Made by a program: the position numbers and the translations under genes
Part shown: positions 37,701 through 49,549 of the stretch, piece by piece
Numbering within the stretch: the stretch's first letter is position 1
Layout: every line of letters begins with the position of its first letter
Notes under the pieces: generated by a model
The model's input: the letters and a program-made list of their open reading frames with translations, nothing else
What the model was told of the DNA's origin: nothing
Databases searched by the model: none
Assembly (NCBI GenBank): GCA_903813345.2
Contig: CAIIXF020000005.1
Coordinates: forward strand, 23,191,375-23,255,374
Reading direction: 5' to 3'
Length of the DNA stretch: 64,000 bases
Source: Owenia fusiformis
Lineage: Eukaryota; Annelida; Polychaeta; Sabellida; Oweniidae

Positions 37701-38146
37701 AAAAAAAGTTTATTAGCAATATTTGAAAATCAATATGGATGAAAAGTTCCCTGTAAATATAGTAATATGCATATTCACCAAAACTACAAACGCTTGCTTG
37801 ATTGTTCATATGTACTTTATTATTGAATGTCAGAACAGGGAACTGGCGCAGAAAAATGCTCGGTAGATGATTTCTGGCCAAATTAAAGACGGTTGAATTT
37901 TTAGCGATCTTAGTGGCCAATGTGAAAGATACACCACGTGTTTTCACGCTTTTGAAACAGTCCGTTATATGTCATTTTTATACCTTTTATCCGTCAGAAA
38001 TGTCTACCGAAATACACTTATGCTGATCATCGCCAATGTTTTTGACCCCTCTTGGATTGTAATGTCGCAAGATGGAACTTGAACGGGATGTAAGATAATA
38101 CAACGTGTCAGTTTATGTCAGAATAATAGTTCTCTGTCACTCTGTA
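34758..38146. other. Intergenic block, no gene recognised
   Basis: The longest unassigned frame of the window is here (36,108-36,557, minus, 149 codons). It shows no domain, signal or splice context that I recognise. A repeat related to 27.96-28.09 kb lies at 35,590-35,690. Other sequence is plain AT-rich. Confidence 0.5.
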
Positions 38147-38288
38147 ATGCCTTGGTCACATTTGCTCCGATTTTCACTACGGCGCCCGGGCGATTGAGTA
38201 TTTTGTTCAAAATTGAATACGATATTGAACAAAACACTCAATCGGCCGGGCGCCGGCCGATGGATCGGAGCAAATGTGACCCAGGCAT
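38147..38288. mobile_element. 142-bp palindromic MITE
   Basis: ATGCCTTGGTCACATTTGCT at the left end and its near-perfect inverse at the right end (24 of 25 positions) continue into GGCGCCCGGGCGATTGAGTA and TTTTGTTCAA blocks, which are inverted around a short centre near 38,217. Almost the whole element would fold as one hairpin. The CACATTTGCT terminal motif is shared with the element family at 6.2 and 41.4 kb and with the solo ends at 39.4 and 60.3 kb. Confidence 0.8.
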
Positions 38289-38829
38289 AAGTCATTAGTG
38301 ATGTGCGAAAAAATAAGACATCTTCTCCCAACATCCAGCCTTCAACACTAATATAGCTCCTCTAATTCATGGCCGTATCCAGGGGGTCGCTACGGGTTTC
38401 AGCGCACCCCACTCTGAGATTTGCCTCATGACTTTTCGAAAAAAATGCTTTTTTAATTTGCCTCAAATGTGTGAAAATTTTGCATCACCTCAAGTCATTT
38501 GTAACATTCCGCTTTTTGCCAGCATTACAACTTAGATTTTTGCACAGCTCAAATGTTTGCATTGCAGTGCCATAATATCAGGGATAGACAATACACAGCT
38601 GGTATGTTGAAATCTAGATGACATAAATGTTACTTTATGCACTGTACCTTACAAAACTAGCTGTTAATGTTTGCCTCGACGACGATGTTTGCCTCTCTGA
38701 CAAAAATATTACCTCGTTGATAGAAAAAATTGCTTCACTGCACCTTATGGAGTCCTAGCTTTTTGCCTCGTTGATAAAATATTGCCTTGTTGATAGAAAA
38801 ATATATTTGCTACAACTGTTACTTTTTTA

Positions 38830-39025
38830 GGGGCAATTTGATGGCACAATTTGTATTTTTTTTATTGAGGGCATGTAATGGATGGCAGGTCCCCGCCATT
38901 TCAACATACTTTATTTATTTACTCCATCTTGGGAATATACACAAACACTTGTGTCACCCACTCATTGTATACTATATTGTTTGTAATTTTATGAAATAAA
39001 CAAATTGAATTGAATTGAAAAAAAA
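38830..39025 (+). mobile_element. Probable 3' tail of a non-LTR retrotransposon
   Basis: The segment ends TTTATGAAATAAACAAATTG, then repeats of GAATT, then a run of about ten A. An AATAAA-like signal followed by a short GAATT microsatellite and poly(A) is the usual look of CR1/L2-type LINE 3' ends. No coding part is attached. Confidence 0.45.
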
Positions 39026-39176
39026 AATTAACCCACTGCACCCCCTCCCCATAAGAAATCTTGGATACGACAGCGCCAAGTGTACGTATTTTCAGTGCAG
39101 TACAAACATGCTTAAATGCCAGACGGACCAACGGCATGTTTTTCCCGTACCTCATCCAGATTCTGAAATCGCTCAC

Positions 39177-39302
39177 CCGTGTATTCCTTGAGTACAACTT
39201 AGCATTTGCTTTGATGTAGAAAGTGCAGATGATAGTTTGTTCATCGACTGGATGGTAGATGGTCTTTAAGTAGGACGCAATATTTTTAAGTTGGGTTTCC
39301 AT
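39177..39302 (-). CDS. Possible exon of an unrecognised gene
   Basis: On the minus strand a 126-nt segment starts with ATG directly after TTTAG (acceptor-like) and ends CGG followed by GTGAGC (a good donor). It would encode 42 residues beginning METQLKNIASYLKTIY, with varied codon use unlike the surrounding AT-rich text. The frame stays open past the donor for 127 codons in total, but the remainder runs into repeat sequence. I recognise no domain, and no partner exon was found on either side. It could be an initial exon, an internal exon or chance. Confidence 0.2.
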
Positions 39303-39415
39303 CTAAACGGGCAATCATCAATATTATAATTTTAGGAAAGGCTTGAATAATTCTATATTTGGAAAAGATCATTTACCTAAATATATTCAAATGAATTTAA
39401 TGTAATGAATTATGT

Positions 39416-39485
39416 CTCAGTCACATTTGCTACGGTGAACGTATGTCCCAATATCTCTAAGACCAGCAGTAACATATGCTATGGC
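39416..39485. repeat. Solo end of the CACATTTGCTACGG family
   Basis: CTCAGTCACATTTGCTACGG opens the stretch and a TAACATATGCTATGGCAG block follows. It resembles the ends of the MITEs at 38.1 and 41.4 kb. The 92-codon frame across it is probably chance. Confidence 0.4.
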
Positions 39486-40533
39486 AGTCTTACAATGTAT
39501 TTTGAATTTGGGGACCGTAAACATGCGTTGACCATAACTGGGATACGCCAAACCAGTCAATATGGTATAACGAAAATGGGACTTCTGCGCATGTTAAAAT
39601 TTTTCGTCAAAACTCAACTTTTGTTCAAGTTGATACGATTGTCTTTCGAACTAGAGACTTACCTCATTCGAAAGATCATATAAGACTTTATCTATACTGA
39701 AAATCTTAGATCCAAACATAGTAGAATACGCCGTCAGTTCGCATTTGATTTTTTGAAGTGAGTTTCGTAGATCGTCAGTTTTCTCCGACTGATATCGGGT
39801 TATCTCAAATAGGTTCGTTTATAAATACGAATTTCTTTACCGTTGTAAGGCGCATGCGCAAAATTGATTTATAAAAGGTTATTGGTTGATGGTTTTTCTC
39901 CTGAGCATGCGTGAAGTCTGATGACACTTATGACGAAGACCGGAGCAAACATTACTAGCTCTCGAACGAAATTCCAAGATTCAGATCATTTCGCCGTGTT
40001 TGCTAAGCGTGTATACGTGAATGACAAGCTGTTTTGAGTAGATCAGGTACCTGTTTTAGACACAACATTGATTTAGCTTGACATTGATGTGCTCATTGGC
40101 ACTTTTGAGCATGTTAATACAAGTTTTTACACTCTTAGCACGAGACGGGTTTTCGAAAAATCTGTTATCTGATTCACTCGATTATCGTATGGATATGTAT
40201 TTCTGCTGACATTTCAACACCACATCACATAGAATTACGATGCAGAATTATAATAAAACACAAAACAACGACTAAATTCCACTTGTTATTTCACAAGAGG
40301 TAAAAATGCAAACTGCCTAGATTCTTTGTAAGGGTCGTCAGACATCGGATTGGCCGCCATATTTGAAATGAAAATATCACTAAATAGAGGTCTGCGCATG
40401 TCTCAACATTTCGACTGAAACGGTCGCCTTTAAAGATACCTTGGTTTCGGATAGCCGTAAAGGAAATATGACTGAGGCATTAGGTAGTAGTACACCATTG
40501 TATGGAATATTTACGTTTTCAGTATTTAACCTG

Positions 40534-40700
40534 TTCAATGCAAAGTTTATCTGTTTTCATCCATGGATCAAAATTCTTATTTTCTTGTTTGGTTCATTGA
40601 AATACACTGCTATGTACCGTTTAGCAGTGTATTTCAATGAACCAAACAAGAAAATAAGAATTTTGATCCATGGATGAAAACAGATAAACTTTGCATTGAA
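40534..40700. repeat. Perfect 79-bp palindrome with 9-nt spacer
   Basis: I paired every base: 40,534-40,612 is the exact reverse complement of 40,622-40,700, with spacer 40,613-40,621. Arms include TCTGTTTTCATCCATGGATC and TTGTTTGGTTCATTG. No target duplication is visible outside. Two similar open frames, one on each strand, exist only because the sequence is palindromic. It may be a young foldback element, a replication-derived inverted duplication, or an amplification/assembly snap-back artefact. Confidence 0.9.
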
Positions 40701-41444
40701 ATAATAGAATAATAAATAATAAATAATGGTGCCAAATACTACAGTAGGTACAGAACCCACCAGTGGCGCTATTTAATAGTTAAAAGTTAAAAAAGACCTA
40801 AGTAGTTAAGATTTAATGTCCTGTTTAAGAACCCCTATTCTTACTATTGAAAATGGATTTTAGCAATACTATCCAAATCTACTTGTTGAGACTCGATCAA
40901 GCATTGAGCTGACGTCCTGAATCAAATCGTCACTAGCGCCTCCTATAATACCAGGGAGAAAATAAATTCCGGAAAAAATGTTGGGTCCCTAAAACCCAAA
41001 TTTTGAAAATTTGAGGCCCATTTTCTTCAAAATTTGGCCTGAAATTAAGAAAATAAGGGCTTAGAAATCCCAGTAATGACCAAAAAGGCCCACTTTTTGG
41101 GGCCTTAAGGCCTTTTTTTGGCCCAAAAACTTATTAGGGCCCAATTTTTTTTATGGGGCCATCCAAGGGGGGGGGGCACCTCCCCCCCAGATCCGCCAGT
41201 GAATACCCTATTCAATATATGGACCACCGCTTAGAGATGGACAAGAACAAGTGATCATTCATTTCATCATATGTTTCTTTTTATATGCTATGCGTTTAGA
41301 TGTCCTCTATTACAGTTTGCTACATGATGATTAATAGCAAAACATATAAGATCATTCAAAACATTTTAGTTGTCTATTTCAAAGAGCAAGAACAAAAGGA
41401 GCAAAGTCAGAGACGTATTTTTCTCAGTATTTAAAACTATAGTG
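40701..41444. other. Intergenic; contains G/C-run repeat end
   Basis: No gene was seen. Between 40,970 and 41,205 the text is rich in GGCCC and AAAATTTT blocks and ends with runs of G and C followed by AGATCCGCCAGTG. That arrangement looks like a terminal region of a DNA element, with a weak counterpart CAGTGGCG at 40,761. Confidence 0.5.
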
Positions 41445-41986
41445 TTACACCCCAGTCACAGGAGTTATAATATTTGTTCATTTCTGCGGTCCCCGTAGAA
41501 ATCAACTGGCCGTTGCCAGACCAAAGAACGGTTCCACGGTAGCCACACATCGGGCTTATGTTGACTTGAGTTTGCCGTAGTCAGGTAGTGTTTTGATGGG
41601 TTATATACATTTGGAAACAGTTTTTAGGTCAGGTTTGCTGTCATATATTTGCTGTGAACACAACGCAATATACCTTTTGATGTTATGCCACAGCAACCTA
41701 TACTCAAAAAATAAAGTTACGAATGGTCAATGTAACATTCAACACTTTTTATTTGATACTCTATCATAGCACTATAAATAACATTTAAAAATTGTACTGA
41801 TGTAAATAAATTAAAAATTAGTATAAGGTTTATCAACAGAAATTCAAAATTCGCCTTGCGGCTGCCGTAGAAAATGTGACTACAAAAGTATCCGACCGCA
41901 GAAATTCTACGGCGAGCGTAGAAATGTTACTGAACGCAGAAATGATAGACCGCACGGTCGCCGTAGGAAATGTGACTGGGGTGTTA
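41445..41986. mobile_element. MITE-like element, copy B of the TGTGACTGGGGTG family
   Basis: The left end TTACACCCCAGTCACA and right end TGTGACTGGGGTGTTA are inverted (15 of 16). Inside lie paired CTACGG and CCGTAG motifs. The body is homologous in reverse to 6187-6802. No protein is encoded. The clear TIRs make this the better-preserved copy. Confidence 0.8.
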
Positions 41987-44426
41987 TCCGTTTATACGTT
42001 ATACTCGAAAATTGAAGCTTACACTTGCCCATAGTGAATATTTCCACTAATATTTGTATTTCCAGGCAAGCCCCTAGCGAGGGATGTATTTTGGTATTTG
42101 GAGGCCTGGAATAACTCAACTCGATCGAATATTGATATGGCCTAATTAAATAAAATACCGTTGTTTTAAATTCCGGACTAGTTTACATTATTCCAGTCTA
42201 CACGATTGGATCAAAGATATACTAGCCTCATCACTAAAGATATAATGGGACGCATAAAGTTGATTAATGGGACGGGAGCTTAACCTTATTTAATCTTTAG
42301 TTCAATAACATCGTTATTCTAAAATCTATAAATGTGATCAGTCACTCTTCGGTTAAGACGTGCCTAATAACGTCAAATACGGCCAAATCAAAATGTCAGT
42401 TTAATTTAAGACGAGCGCAAAGTTGTTAGGATAAGGCAGTCTTACCATAATCTTTACAATTTCAATTCATCGATTAATGAATGATTCGACGCATGCCAGT
42501 GACACGTGTCTGACAATCAGAGCGGAGCTTCACGAAGAAAATGAGTCCGATCACAGGTTTAATCAGTATATCTCGACGCTACTCACAATCGTCGGCTAGT
42601 TTATTAGCTCACATGGTGACTTTTGTTGATAGTAATCCCGCTTTAAATATGTTTGGAGCATCAATACAGAATACCCCCCTTAGACTCCTGATTCAAAAGC
42701 TCGCTTACTATAATTTTCATAAAATCTTGGAATGCTTCCCAATCTTGGGAATTCTTCCCAAAATATTCTGATTTATAAAGTGTTTGAACTTAAAATGTAT
42801 ATATGCCTTAGCTATGCTGTAAGGACGTATGCTAGAAAGATTATTGAAGGAACACTGACATAGACCATTGAAAATAAACATAAACAACTGTCCCAAATTA
42901 GAAATAAATAGATTTGGAAAATGGATTGTTTCGACTTTAAATCTATTCATTTTTGTTCCTTCTTAATCAGTTAATATTCAGGTTAAGGTTCCTATACTAG
43001 GATTTGAGGAGGAAAGAAATGCCATAGTCATGATCGTTGTCATGGTTTATCAGAATCGCGACAATTCTAAAAATGTTCGTTCAGCGCAACGCAAAAAAAT
43101 CGGGCTAAGAGCTCTTTGCTAAAACTGATGGATTTACACTCGCCTGTAAAACGTTTTAACGCTAAGACGCCTTGGCTGTGACTAGGGCCCCAAAACGTTT
43201 TAGCAAATATTTCTCAAGGTTGATGGCAAATTAGGGTTAATTTAAGCTTGATGTCAAACTATTACAACATAAAAAAACTCAATCCTGAATCAAGCTTAAA
43301 TCAAGCTTGGTTCAACCAAGGGCGTTACAATACCCGGGAATTTATCGGTTCGTGCAGTACTTGTTTGTGATAGCGCCCTCTGTAGGTCACTGTGCTTATA
43401 GCCTACAGTAATACGGGGTAGGATATCGGGAATTCGGTCAGTTTCTATCCGTCGATTTCGCTATGAATTGAAGCAAGTGTGACCACTTTATCCACTTAAA
43501 CAATTTGATAATTGATTAAATCTTTAAACAAAATCGATAAACACGTTATACACTTCCTATCTCCTTAGAAATTAGCATGTATTTATGGATTGTGTTTTCG
43601 AACAAGGCTCGACCCATACCAATAGGGAAATCCTTATGCTAATTAGTATGACGTCATATTTTCCTGGGGAATCCTAGATTTCAAAGCCTCAGTCTGTTAT
43701 TGTGTCAAATGTAAACGCTCTTTTGCAGACAGAAAATTGACAGATTAGCTTTTAACTTTCAGCTTTGATGTTTAATCATTCTGTATTTCTACCGGACTTC
43801 TTGCTGAATATCATATAATGTTATAACTTGATTTGGACAATTGCCTGATTGATCATTCTGAAATTTTGATTGTGATTCATGATTGATTGGCAAGAAAAAT
43901 AATTCCTATTGTTTTCCAGCGAAGTCAAAATGTTACAGCATGAGTTATAATGTCGAGTTTGCATCATGTTAAATTCTGCTAGTGATTAGAAGTCCATGCA
44001 CAAGCATACACATAAGAGACAAACACACCCAGGCTCCAGGCCGTGGATGGAAATATAAAACTATTTAAGGCACAAACTGGTATTAATAGACCGATATGTA
44101 GTGTCTGCCATGTATTGAAGGTAAACCAATCTGCATTATTAATGTTTCTTCTATCAATACATGGATTGTGCAATAGAAAAGCAATGGCACAATCAAAAAT
44201 GTGCATATCAATCGTGAATATCTCTCGGTTCAAAGCTTATTTCCAACAGAATCGTGTCAAAATATGTGTCTGAGTAACAGTTATACATTATAAGATCGCA
44301 AACTCTTACCAATTATCAGCCGAATGGCTCATTTTCAACGAAATGTCTTTAAGACAACAGCCCTGGGTCGCGCCTGAGACCAAAAACTACTTCAAATAGC
44401 CCTCCCCTAATTATATTGGATAATTA
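41987..44426. other. Intergenic, no gene recognised
   Basis: AT-rich, with no frame above 84 codons. It includes GAATCAAGCTT-type phrases near 43,280 that recur near 47,210-47,260, and a pair of AAAACGTTTTA palindromes near 43,150-43,205. Confidence 0.5.
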
Positions 44427-44850
44427 AGTTTAAAGTTTAAAATATTTTATTTCTGTGTCACAGGTTTAAAAACTACATTCAATATCATATAATAAATACT
44501 TTTTTTAAAAAACCCACCAGCCGGCATCGGCTTAGGAGACACCATTAAATGTATATCTAATTGTAATTGAATATTGACTAGAGTAAGTTGACTTAATAGA
44601 GCACTCTTAGATAGAGTAGTACTCAAGTGCTGCCATCTTTAAATGCTTTGACAAATATTTTCTATTAATGGCCATTATCACAATAAATGAATATGCATGC
44701 ATAAATAAACTGTATTGATACAATAAATTTTGTAGTCAAGTGCTGGAAAATGACTATAACAGATTGGGGACACACACCTGCTGCCCAGTTATATCTTTAA
44801 TTCTAAAAAGTATCAGTTTTAACCAAGTCTGGACTTCACAAATGTAACTC

Positions 44851-45483
44851 CTATAATCTGCCATAGTCAAATTGCCTTTTTGAATACATATTATGAATAA
44901 GAGCTGCTAGAGGTTTTTGAATCTTCTTGGCAAGCATTAGGCTAATAAATGTCAAAAGTGAATTTGCATTATTCAAGTCTATATATGGCAATTGCTCTTG
45001 CACAATCTCTCTATAGAAGGTATCCCTTAGGAGCTTATAGTGTGGACATTTTATCAGAAAATGAATTTCATTTTCAACTTCATCCAAATCACAGAGTCTG
45101 CAAGTTCTCTGGTCCAGAGGAGTACCATCATATCTACCAGTTTCTATACGGAGTTGTAGCGTCCCAGTTCTCAGTTTAGCCAATGCACTTCGATGGTGTC
45201 TTGGGATGAAACAAGTTACATAACTTTCTGCTACTACTCCATACTTAAATTGCCTGAAAGTTCTTAATTTATTACCATTCACTTCATTGTTTTTGTCATT
45301 CCAAATGTTTTTTAGAAAGGGATCTTGAGATTGTTGATAAAGCTTGACCTCTTCTAAAATAGCTTTAGCATTTAAGTTTTCCATTTGAGTTATATTCCCT
45401 TGGCCTGATGCCTCTAAGAACTTGTAGACTCTGTAGTCCCAACTATTTTTACGTCTTAAAGGGTGACGCATATCGTTTAGCAA
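44851..45483 (-). pseudogene. LINE ORF2 C-terminal fragment with zinc knuckle
   Basis: A 210-codon open frame from the 3' part of the retrotransposon. It contains HRSALAKLRTGTLQLRIETG followed by the knuckle CRLCDLDEVENEIHFLIKC and a hydrophobic tail ending in RQFDYGRL. This region follows the RT thumb in jockey-superfamily ORF2 proteins. It is cut off from the upstream thumb fragment (45,981-46,571) by about 500 bp, so it cannot make a working enzyme. Confidence 0.75.
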
Positions 45484-45980
45484 ATCGAACGCTCGTTTCT
45501 GGTGTTGCTCACCGTTTAGTATAAAAGGCCCGATCCCGGAATAATACTCAAGGGTTCACAGGCTCGAGGTCGTTGTGTCAACACCTCTAACTGTTATATA
45601 GCATAAGTATATTATAGATCGTCACACATTTATAAAAGGGTGATTTTTATTTTGACAAATCAATTCCACATTTATGGGTGAAGTTTCAGGATCGTCTATT
45701 TGTGTATAATAAGGAAAAATTGACATCTAAATTTCCCCATAACGTAATAGCACACAGCTTGGCATATGAAATATCTTACAAATGAAACAAAGCAGTTCTA
45801 ATACAAGGATTTATATTGGCTGTTGTACATATTCTTTGAACGCAATCACTCTATGGATAACGTTTTCAAAATCATTATAAACGGATTACTTTATCTCAAA
45901 GACAATTTCAATAAACTGGATTTTACAGAACTCCCCTTATTTCTTAAAAATGGACTGATCCAGGAGCCGCCATATTGTTT

Positions 45981-46571
45981 TTATACGGGAAGCTTATCGG
46001 AACCCTTTAAGGACCAATGATGTATTTTTGAGTTTAACCTATCTTTGTCCAAATTTTGCAGGCGTATAAAAAGACGTGCACTCTCTATCTGTTGTTTGTG
46101 AAGTGGTAAGTCCCATCCAAGGTCAGCTCGAGCTGCTTCGTTGTTTGTTTTGACACCGACACCAAGAAAGAATTTTGATGCCTTATTCTGGACTGCATTT
46201 ATACACTTGTGCTCATTATTACCTATCAATGAACAGCCATAGTTGATCACAGGTTGCACTAAAGTGTCATATAATTTGCTGTAAACAGTTATATCCATGC
46301 CTCCAGTTTGTTGGAATTTTGACATTATTACACATAAAGCACGACTTGCAGACTTAGCAATTTCCTTTGCTGTTATTTGAGGGTTGACATGCTCTTCAAG
46401 CCATACTCCCAAGTATTTATATTTTTCAGTATATTCTATTGATTTTATTCCACACTTAAATTGATATGTAGATCTTGGTTTAGAGGTTGGCCTGTAGTGA
46501 ACGATTTTAGTTTTTTTCTGACCTATGCTGAGTCTCCATTTCCTACACCACTGGTTTACAACATTAATCAC
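45981..46571 (-). pseudogene. LINE ORF2 fragment, RT thumb region
   Basis: A 196-codon frame beginning INVVNQWCRKWRLSIGQKK, which is the block just after the YADD box in non-LTR reverse transcriptases. KYKYLGVWLEE follows, then the thumb helices around TLVQPVINYGCSLIG and FFLGVG. The catalytic aspartates lie upstream and are absent because the copy is truncated near 46,575. The frame stops where the unrelated 500-bp stretch begins. Confidence 0.75.
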
Positions 46572-46652
46572 ATTTATGCGTGCGCGCGCAGCTCATCCAC
46601 TGAACGAAACGCCACTTCCCGCTGAAATCACCGGGTATTGATCTTTCCCTTG

Positions 46653-47197
46653 GTTCAACCATGGGCTTTCAATTAGAAGGGTATGCAACTCTGTGTTGTA
46701 AACATGAGACCTTCAAATCAGCAATGCCACGCTTCCCTCTTTGTGGTAATATTTCAAAAAGTATTTGATAAATGTATATGTTTTAGGATTATTTTGAATA
46801 AAAATCAATTTTCAATATGATTAAAGCATAAAATATGTTCAGTCTCATGTAAAAGTAAACAAAAAGACCAATTAACTATCAAGATGTTCTCTTTGAGTAT
46901 TGCATTGTGGGTAATTATTCAAGAACACATTCCAATAAAAACATAATTTGTGGGAGAATGATCACTCTCTGTATTGTCATAATTATGATGAATTCCATTT
47001 TTATTAAATTATCAACATGTATGTAGGTGATCATGTTTTTATATTGGAGTTATTTCTTTAAATCATCCCTAAAAAGTAAAAAATAAGATTTTCTTGGAAT
47101 GTGTACATTCTCCAATTCTGAAAACCCAAAAGGCAATGCTTATGTGTGAAATATGGGAAGTTGCCTACCCTTCTAGTTGAAAGCCCATGGTTCAACA
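46653..47197. mobile_element. Inverted-repeat element, ~545 bp
   Basis: GTTCAACCATGGGCTTTCAA at 46,653 is inverted at 47,178-47,197, with about 40-bp arms matching at roughly nine positions in ten. The interior is AT-rich and non-coding. It sits just beyond the truncated 5' end of the LINE at 44.4-46.6 kb. Confidence 0.65.
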
Positions 47198-47860
47198 TCG
47201 ATATCCTCAACCTTGAATCAAGCCTGAAAAATCAACACTGAATCAAGCTTTGTTTAACATTGCATTAACATGATTAACTCATTAAGCAAATTATGGCTTT
47301 AGGAGGAATCAATGTTGATTTTTAGTCGAATCAACACTGAGAATATCAGAATCTTCGGATATTTAGAAAATGTAATTCAATTATCATGAATTTCCACTTG
47401 CACAATGAGCTCTTCAATTAATGATCAAATAAATAGGAAGCAACAAAATCAGCAAAAATGTGAACCCCAATGAGAGAAAACAACTTGAATCCTGACCAAA
47501 ATAATGTTTGTATGGTTGCTTCCTTGAATCAAACACTGCCCAGCCTATGTATGATTTGGTTGTATGTGTTTCCAAATTGTTGTCATTAATGCATTAATGT
47601 CCTATGATTGAATTATGTTCTGCATCATCAATTCACTCAAAGTGTAAGCTTCAACCAGCAGTTTATAGTAAATATTATTCAGTTGAGGGGGATTCGTGTA
47701 ATATTTTTTATACTTGCTGTTTGTTCTGATTACCAGTATGAAAAGGTAAGATCATTTTCAGTAAATCGTGTCAATGCACTATACTGCCTCCATCTTTGCA
47801 AAACGTCATCCATTTTAAGCCAAATGGGTTTAAAGCAATATATAAACAGAACGATATCAC
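47198..47860. other. Intergenic, no gene recognised
   Basis: AT-rich. Repeated GAATCAA phrases occur (CCTTGAATCAAGC, CTGAATCAAGCTT, GAGGAATCAATG). The 110-codon frame at 47,608-47,940 runs into the TIR of the next element and is not supported. Confidence 0.55.
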
Positions 47861-49517
47861 GGGGGATAAGCAAAACGAGGGCGAAGCCACGGACTGCGAC
47901 TCGCGTAATTCAAAACGAGGTTACAACGCATTATAGCTGAACAATGGCGGTAAGTCCAAACTTAATTTGGAAGGCATGTTAGGATTTGGGGTAGATTATT
48001 GGTTTGGATATTCTACAGAATAGCTAGTATGTTCCAGTCGGTGATCAACATATTCATACTCCACCTGCAATGGCATTCTTGGTGCTCGGCTGTCCAATAG
48101 TTTAGCATGAACACAAATGAATTCGAAATCTGCCACAAAAAATGTAATTTTGTCAATATTTGTCCCTAATATACCGATTTAAACAAAGGAATCAGAAATG
48201 ACATCGAATTAATATAATTATTCATGTTCTGTTGTTACAATTACATCTTCGTGTGATATTTGGTAAGCGGAAAACGTACAATTACATAGAAAATTGGAAT
48301 TTATAATAGTCGCAGTCCATCCATCTGCCCAACGCAGTCCGCGACTCAGTGTTGCTTTATATCTGAAGCTGAACGCAATCACAGCCAAAGGTAGATAGCA
48401 CAATGTGTGTACAGGTGTGGCCGAAATGGAGCAACTTTGGACAAAATTGAATATAAAGGGCTATTTTAATAGACCTACATCGTGTCTCAATCCATTCTGC
48501 AAATATATACAAGCTGTCAAATACAGCTGAAATCACGAAGTTATGGTAGCTAGCAATTGATGGACTGTTGGAAAGATCATCCAAAATTACATTAACTCAC
48601 CAACTCTCCAATTATTTGATATTTTCCTGATATCTTAAATACTAGTTAATGTACCCTTCCCCAACAGCTTTTATTGCATCATCAAAAAGTTAATTGTTTC
48701 GCATTTCTACTTCTTATAAAAAGTCTCACCACTATCCAATTATCTATATATTTAACCCTATCCACAAATTGGTTTGTAATAAACATATTACGTTGTCATC
48801 TTGCGCTCGACTGTTCTGCCAAATACGCTATTGAATTGCCATATTTCTAGGTCTTAAACGATACAATATAGCAATTTGGGACATTGATTCAGGTAATAGA
48901 TATATGTTAATCAACGTAACTTTGAATGATAATCAGGATGCTGACTTTCTTTTCCTGAAACAATAATAGCGTAGGAATATAGTTTACACTATCTTATTTA
49001 TTTCGTGTTCGCAGCTGGACTGCGTTGCTTAGAATATCAATGGAGGCTGTGTTGCGTTGTTGAAATAGCTTTGTTTACTGGACTGCGTCCACTATGAATG
49101 CGCAGTTTGAATCTAATTTTCTCCTCATGAACACATTCTATTATCAAATCATTTTCACGAATTATACTCGGAGCCTCAACTAACCTTTAGATATCAGAAA
49201 CGTGTTAAAACTCCTTTCAAATGTATAGTAAATTAAATAATATGCACATATTTTACAGGTAAAATCAGAACTTTGCTACTGTTTTAGCTTGATCTGGACA
49301 ACTGCTTATTTTCTTATCTACAGACCAACAGTAGATACAGAGTAATATTTTGGTCACCGATTAGACACTACGATAGCATTTAAAATACCTGGATTTCTCT
49401 ATTTTGTCGGAAGAAGCAGAAGGCACTGCCGGATGTCCCTCCATTTTGGCGCTGGGCTGCGGTGTAAAGTTACGCGAGTCGCAGTCCGTGGCTTCGCCCT
49501 CGTTTTGCTTATCCCCC
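47861..49517. mobile_element. 1.66-kb DNA element with perfect 48-bp GC-rich TIRs
   Basis: Positions 47,861-47,908 and 49,470-49,517 are exact reverse complements over 48 bp, starting GGGGGATAAGCAAAACGAGG and containing CGGACTGCGACTCGCG. ATATCA lies just outside both ends (47,854-47,859 and 49,521-49,526) and may be a target duplication. Related GGACTGCGT or CGCAGTCC motifs recur inside near 48,310-48,345, 49,016-49,024 and 49,080-49,088. The interior is AT-rich with no transposase. Perfect TIRs suggest recent activity or gene conversion. Confidence 0.8.
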
Positions 49518-49549
49518 GAAATATCAACATTTTTATTATCAATTAGCAG

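Larger units (their letters stand above)
44427..46575 (-). mobile_element. Broken non-LTR retrotransposon (jockey/CR1-like), 5'-truncated and interrupted
   Basis: On the minus strand, 46,571-45,981 encodes the region after the reverse-transcriptase catalytic motif: a WCRKWRLSIGQKKTKIVHY-type block, KYLGVWLEE, and VINYGCSLIG in the thumb. After about 500 bp of unrelated sequence (45,484-45,980), 45,483-44,851 resumes with SWDYRVYKFLE and ends in a C-terminal zinc-knuckle, CRLCDLDEVENEIHFLIKC (C-x2-C...H-x4-C). Everything upstream of the thumb is missing. The 3' end near 44,427 reads, on the minus strand, AATAAAATATTTTAAACTTT, a typical LINE end. Clade assignment is by general resemblance only. 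Confidence 0.8.

Noticed and set aside
40441-40760. Two similar frames on opposite strands (78 and 67 codons)
   Set aside because: They are mirror products of the perfect palindrome.
44949-45179. Plus-strand 76-codon frame
   Set aside because: Antisense shadow of the retrotransposon zinc-knuckle region.
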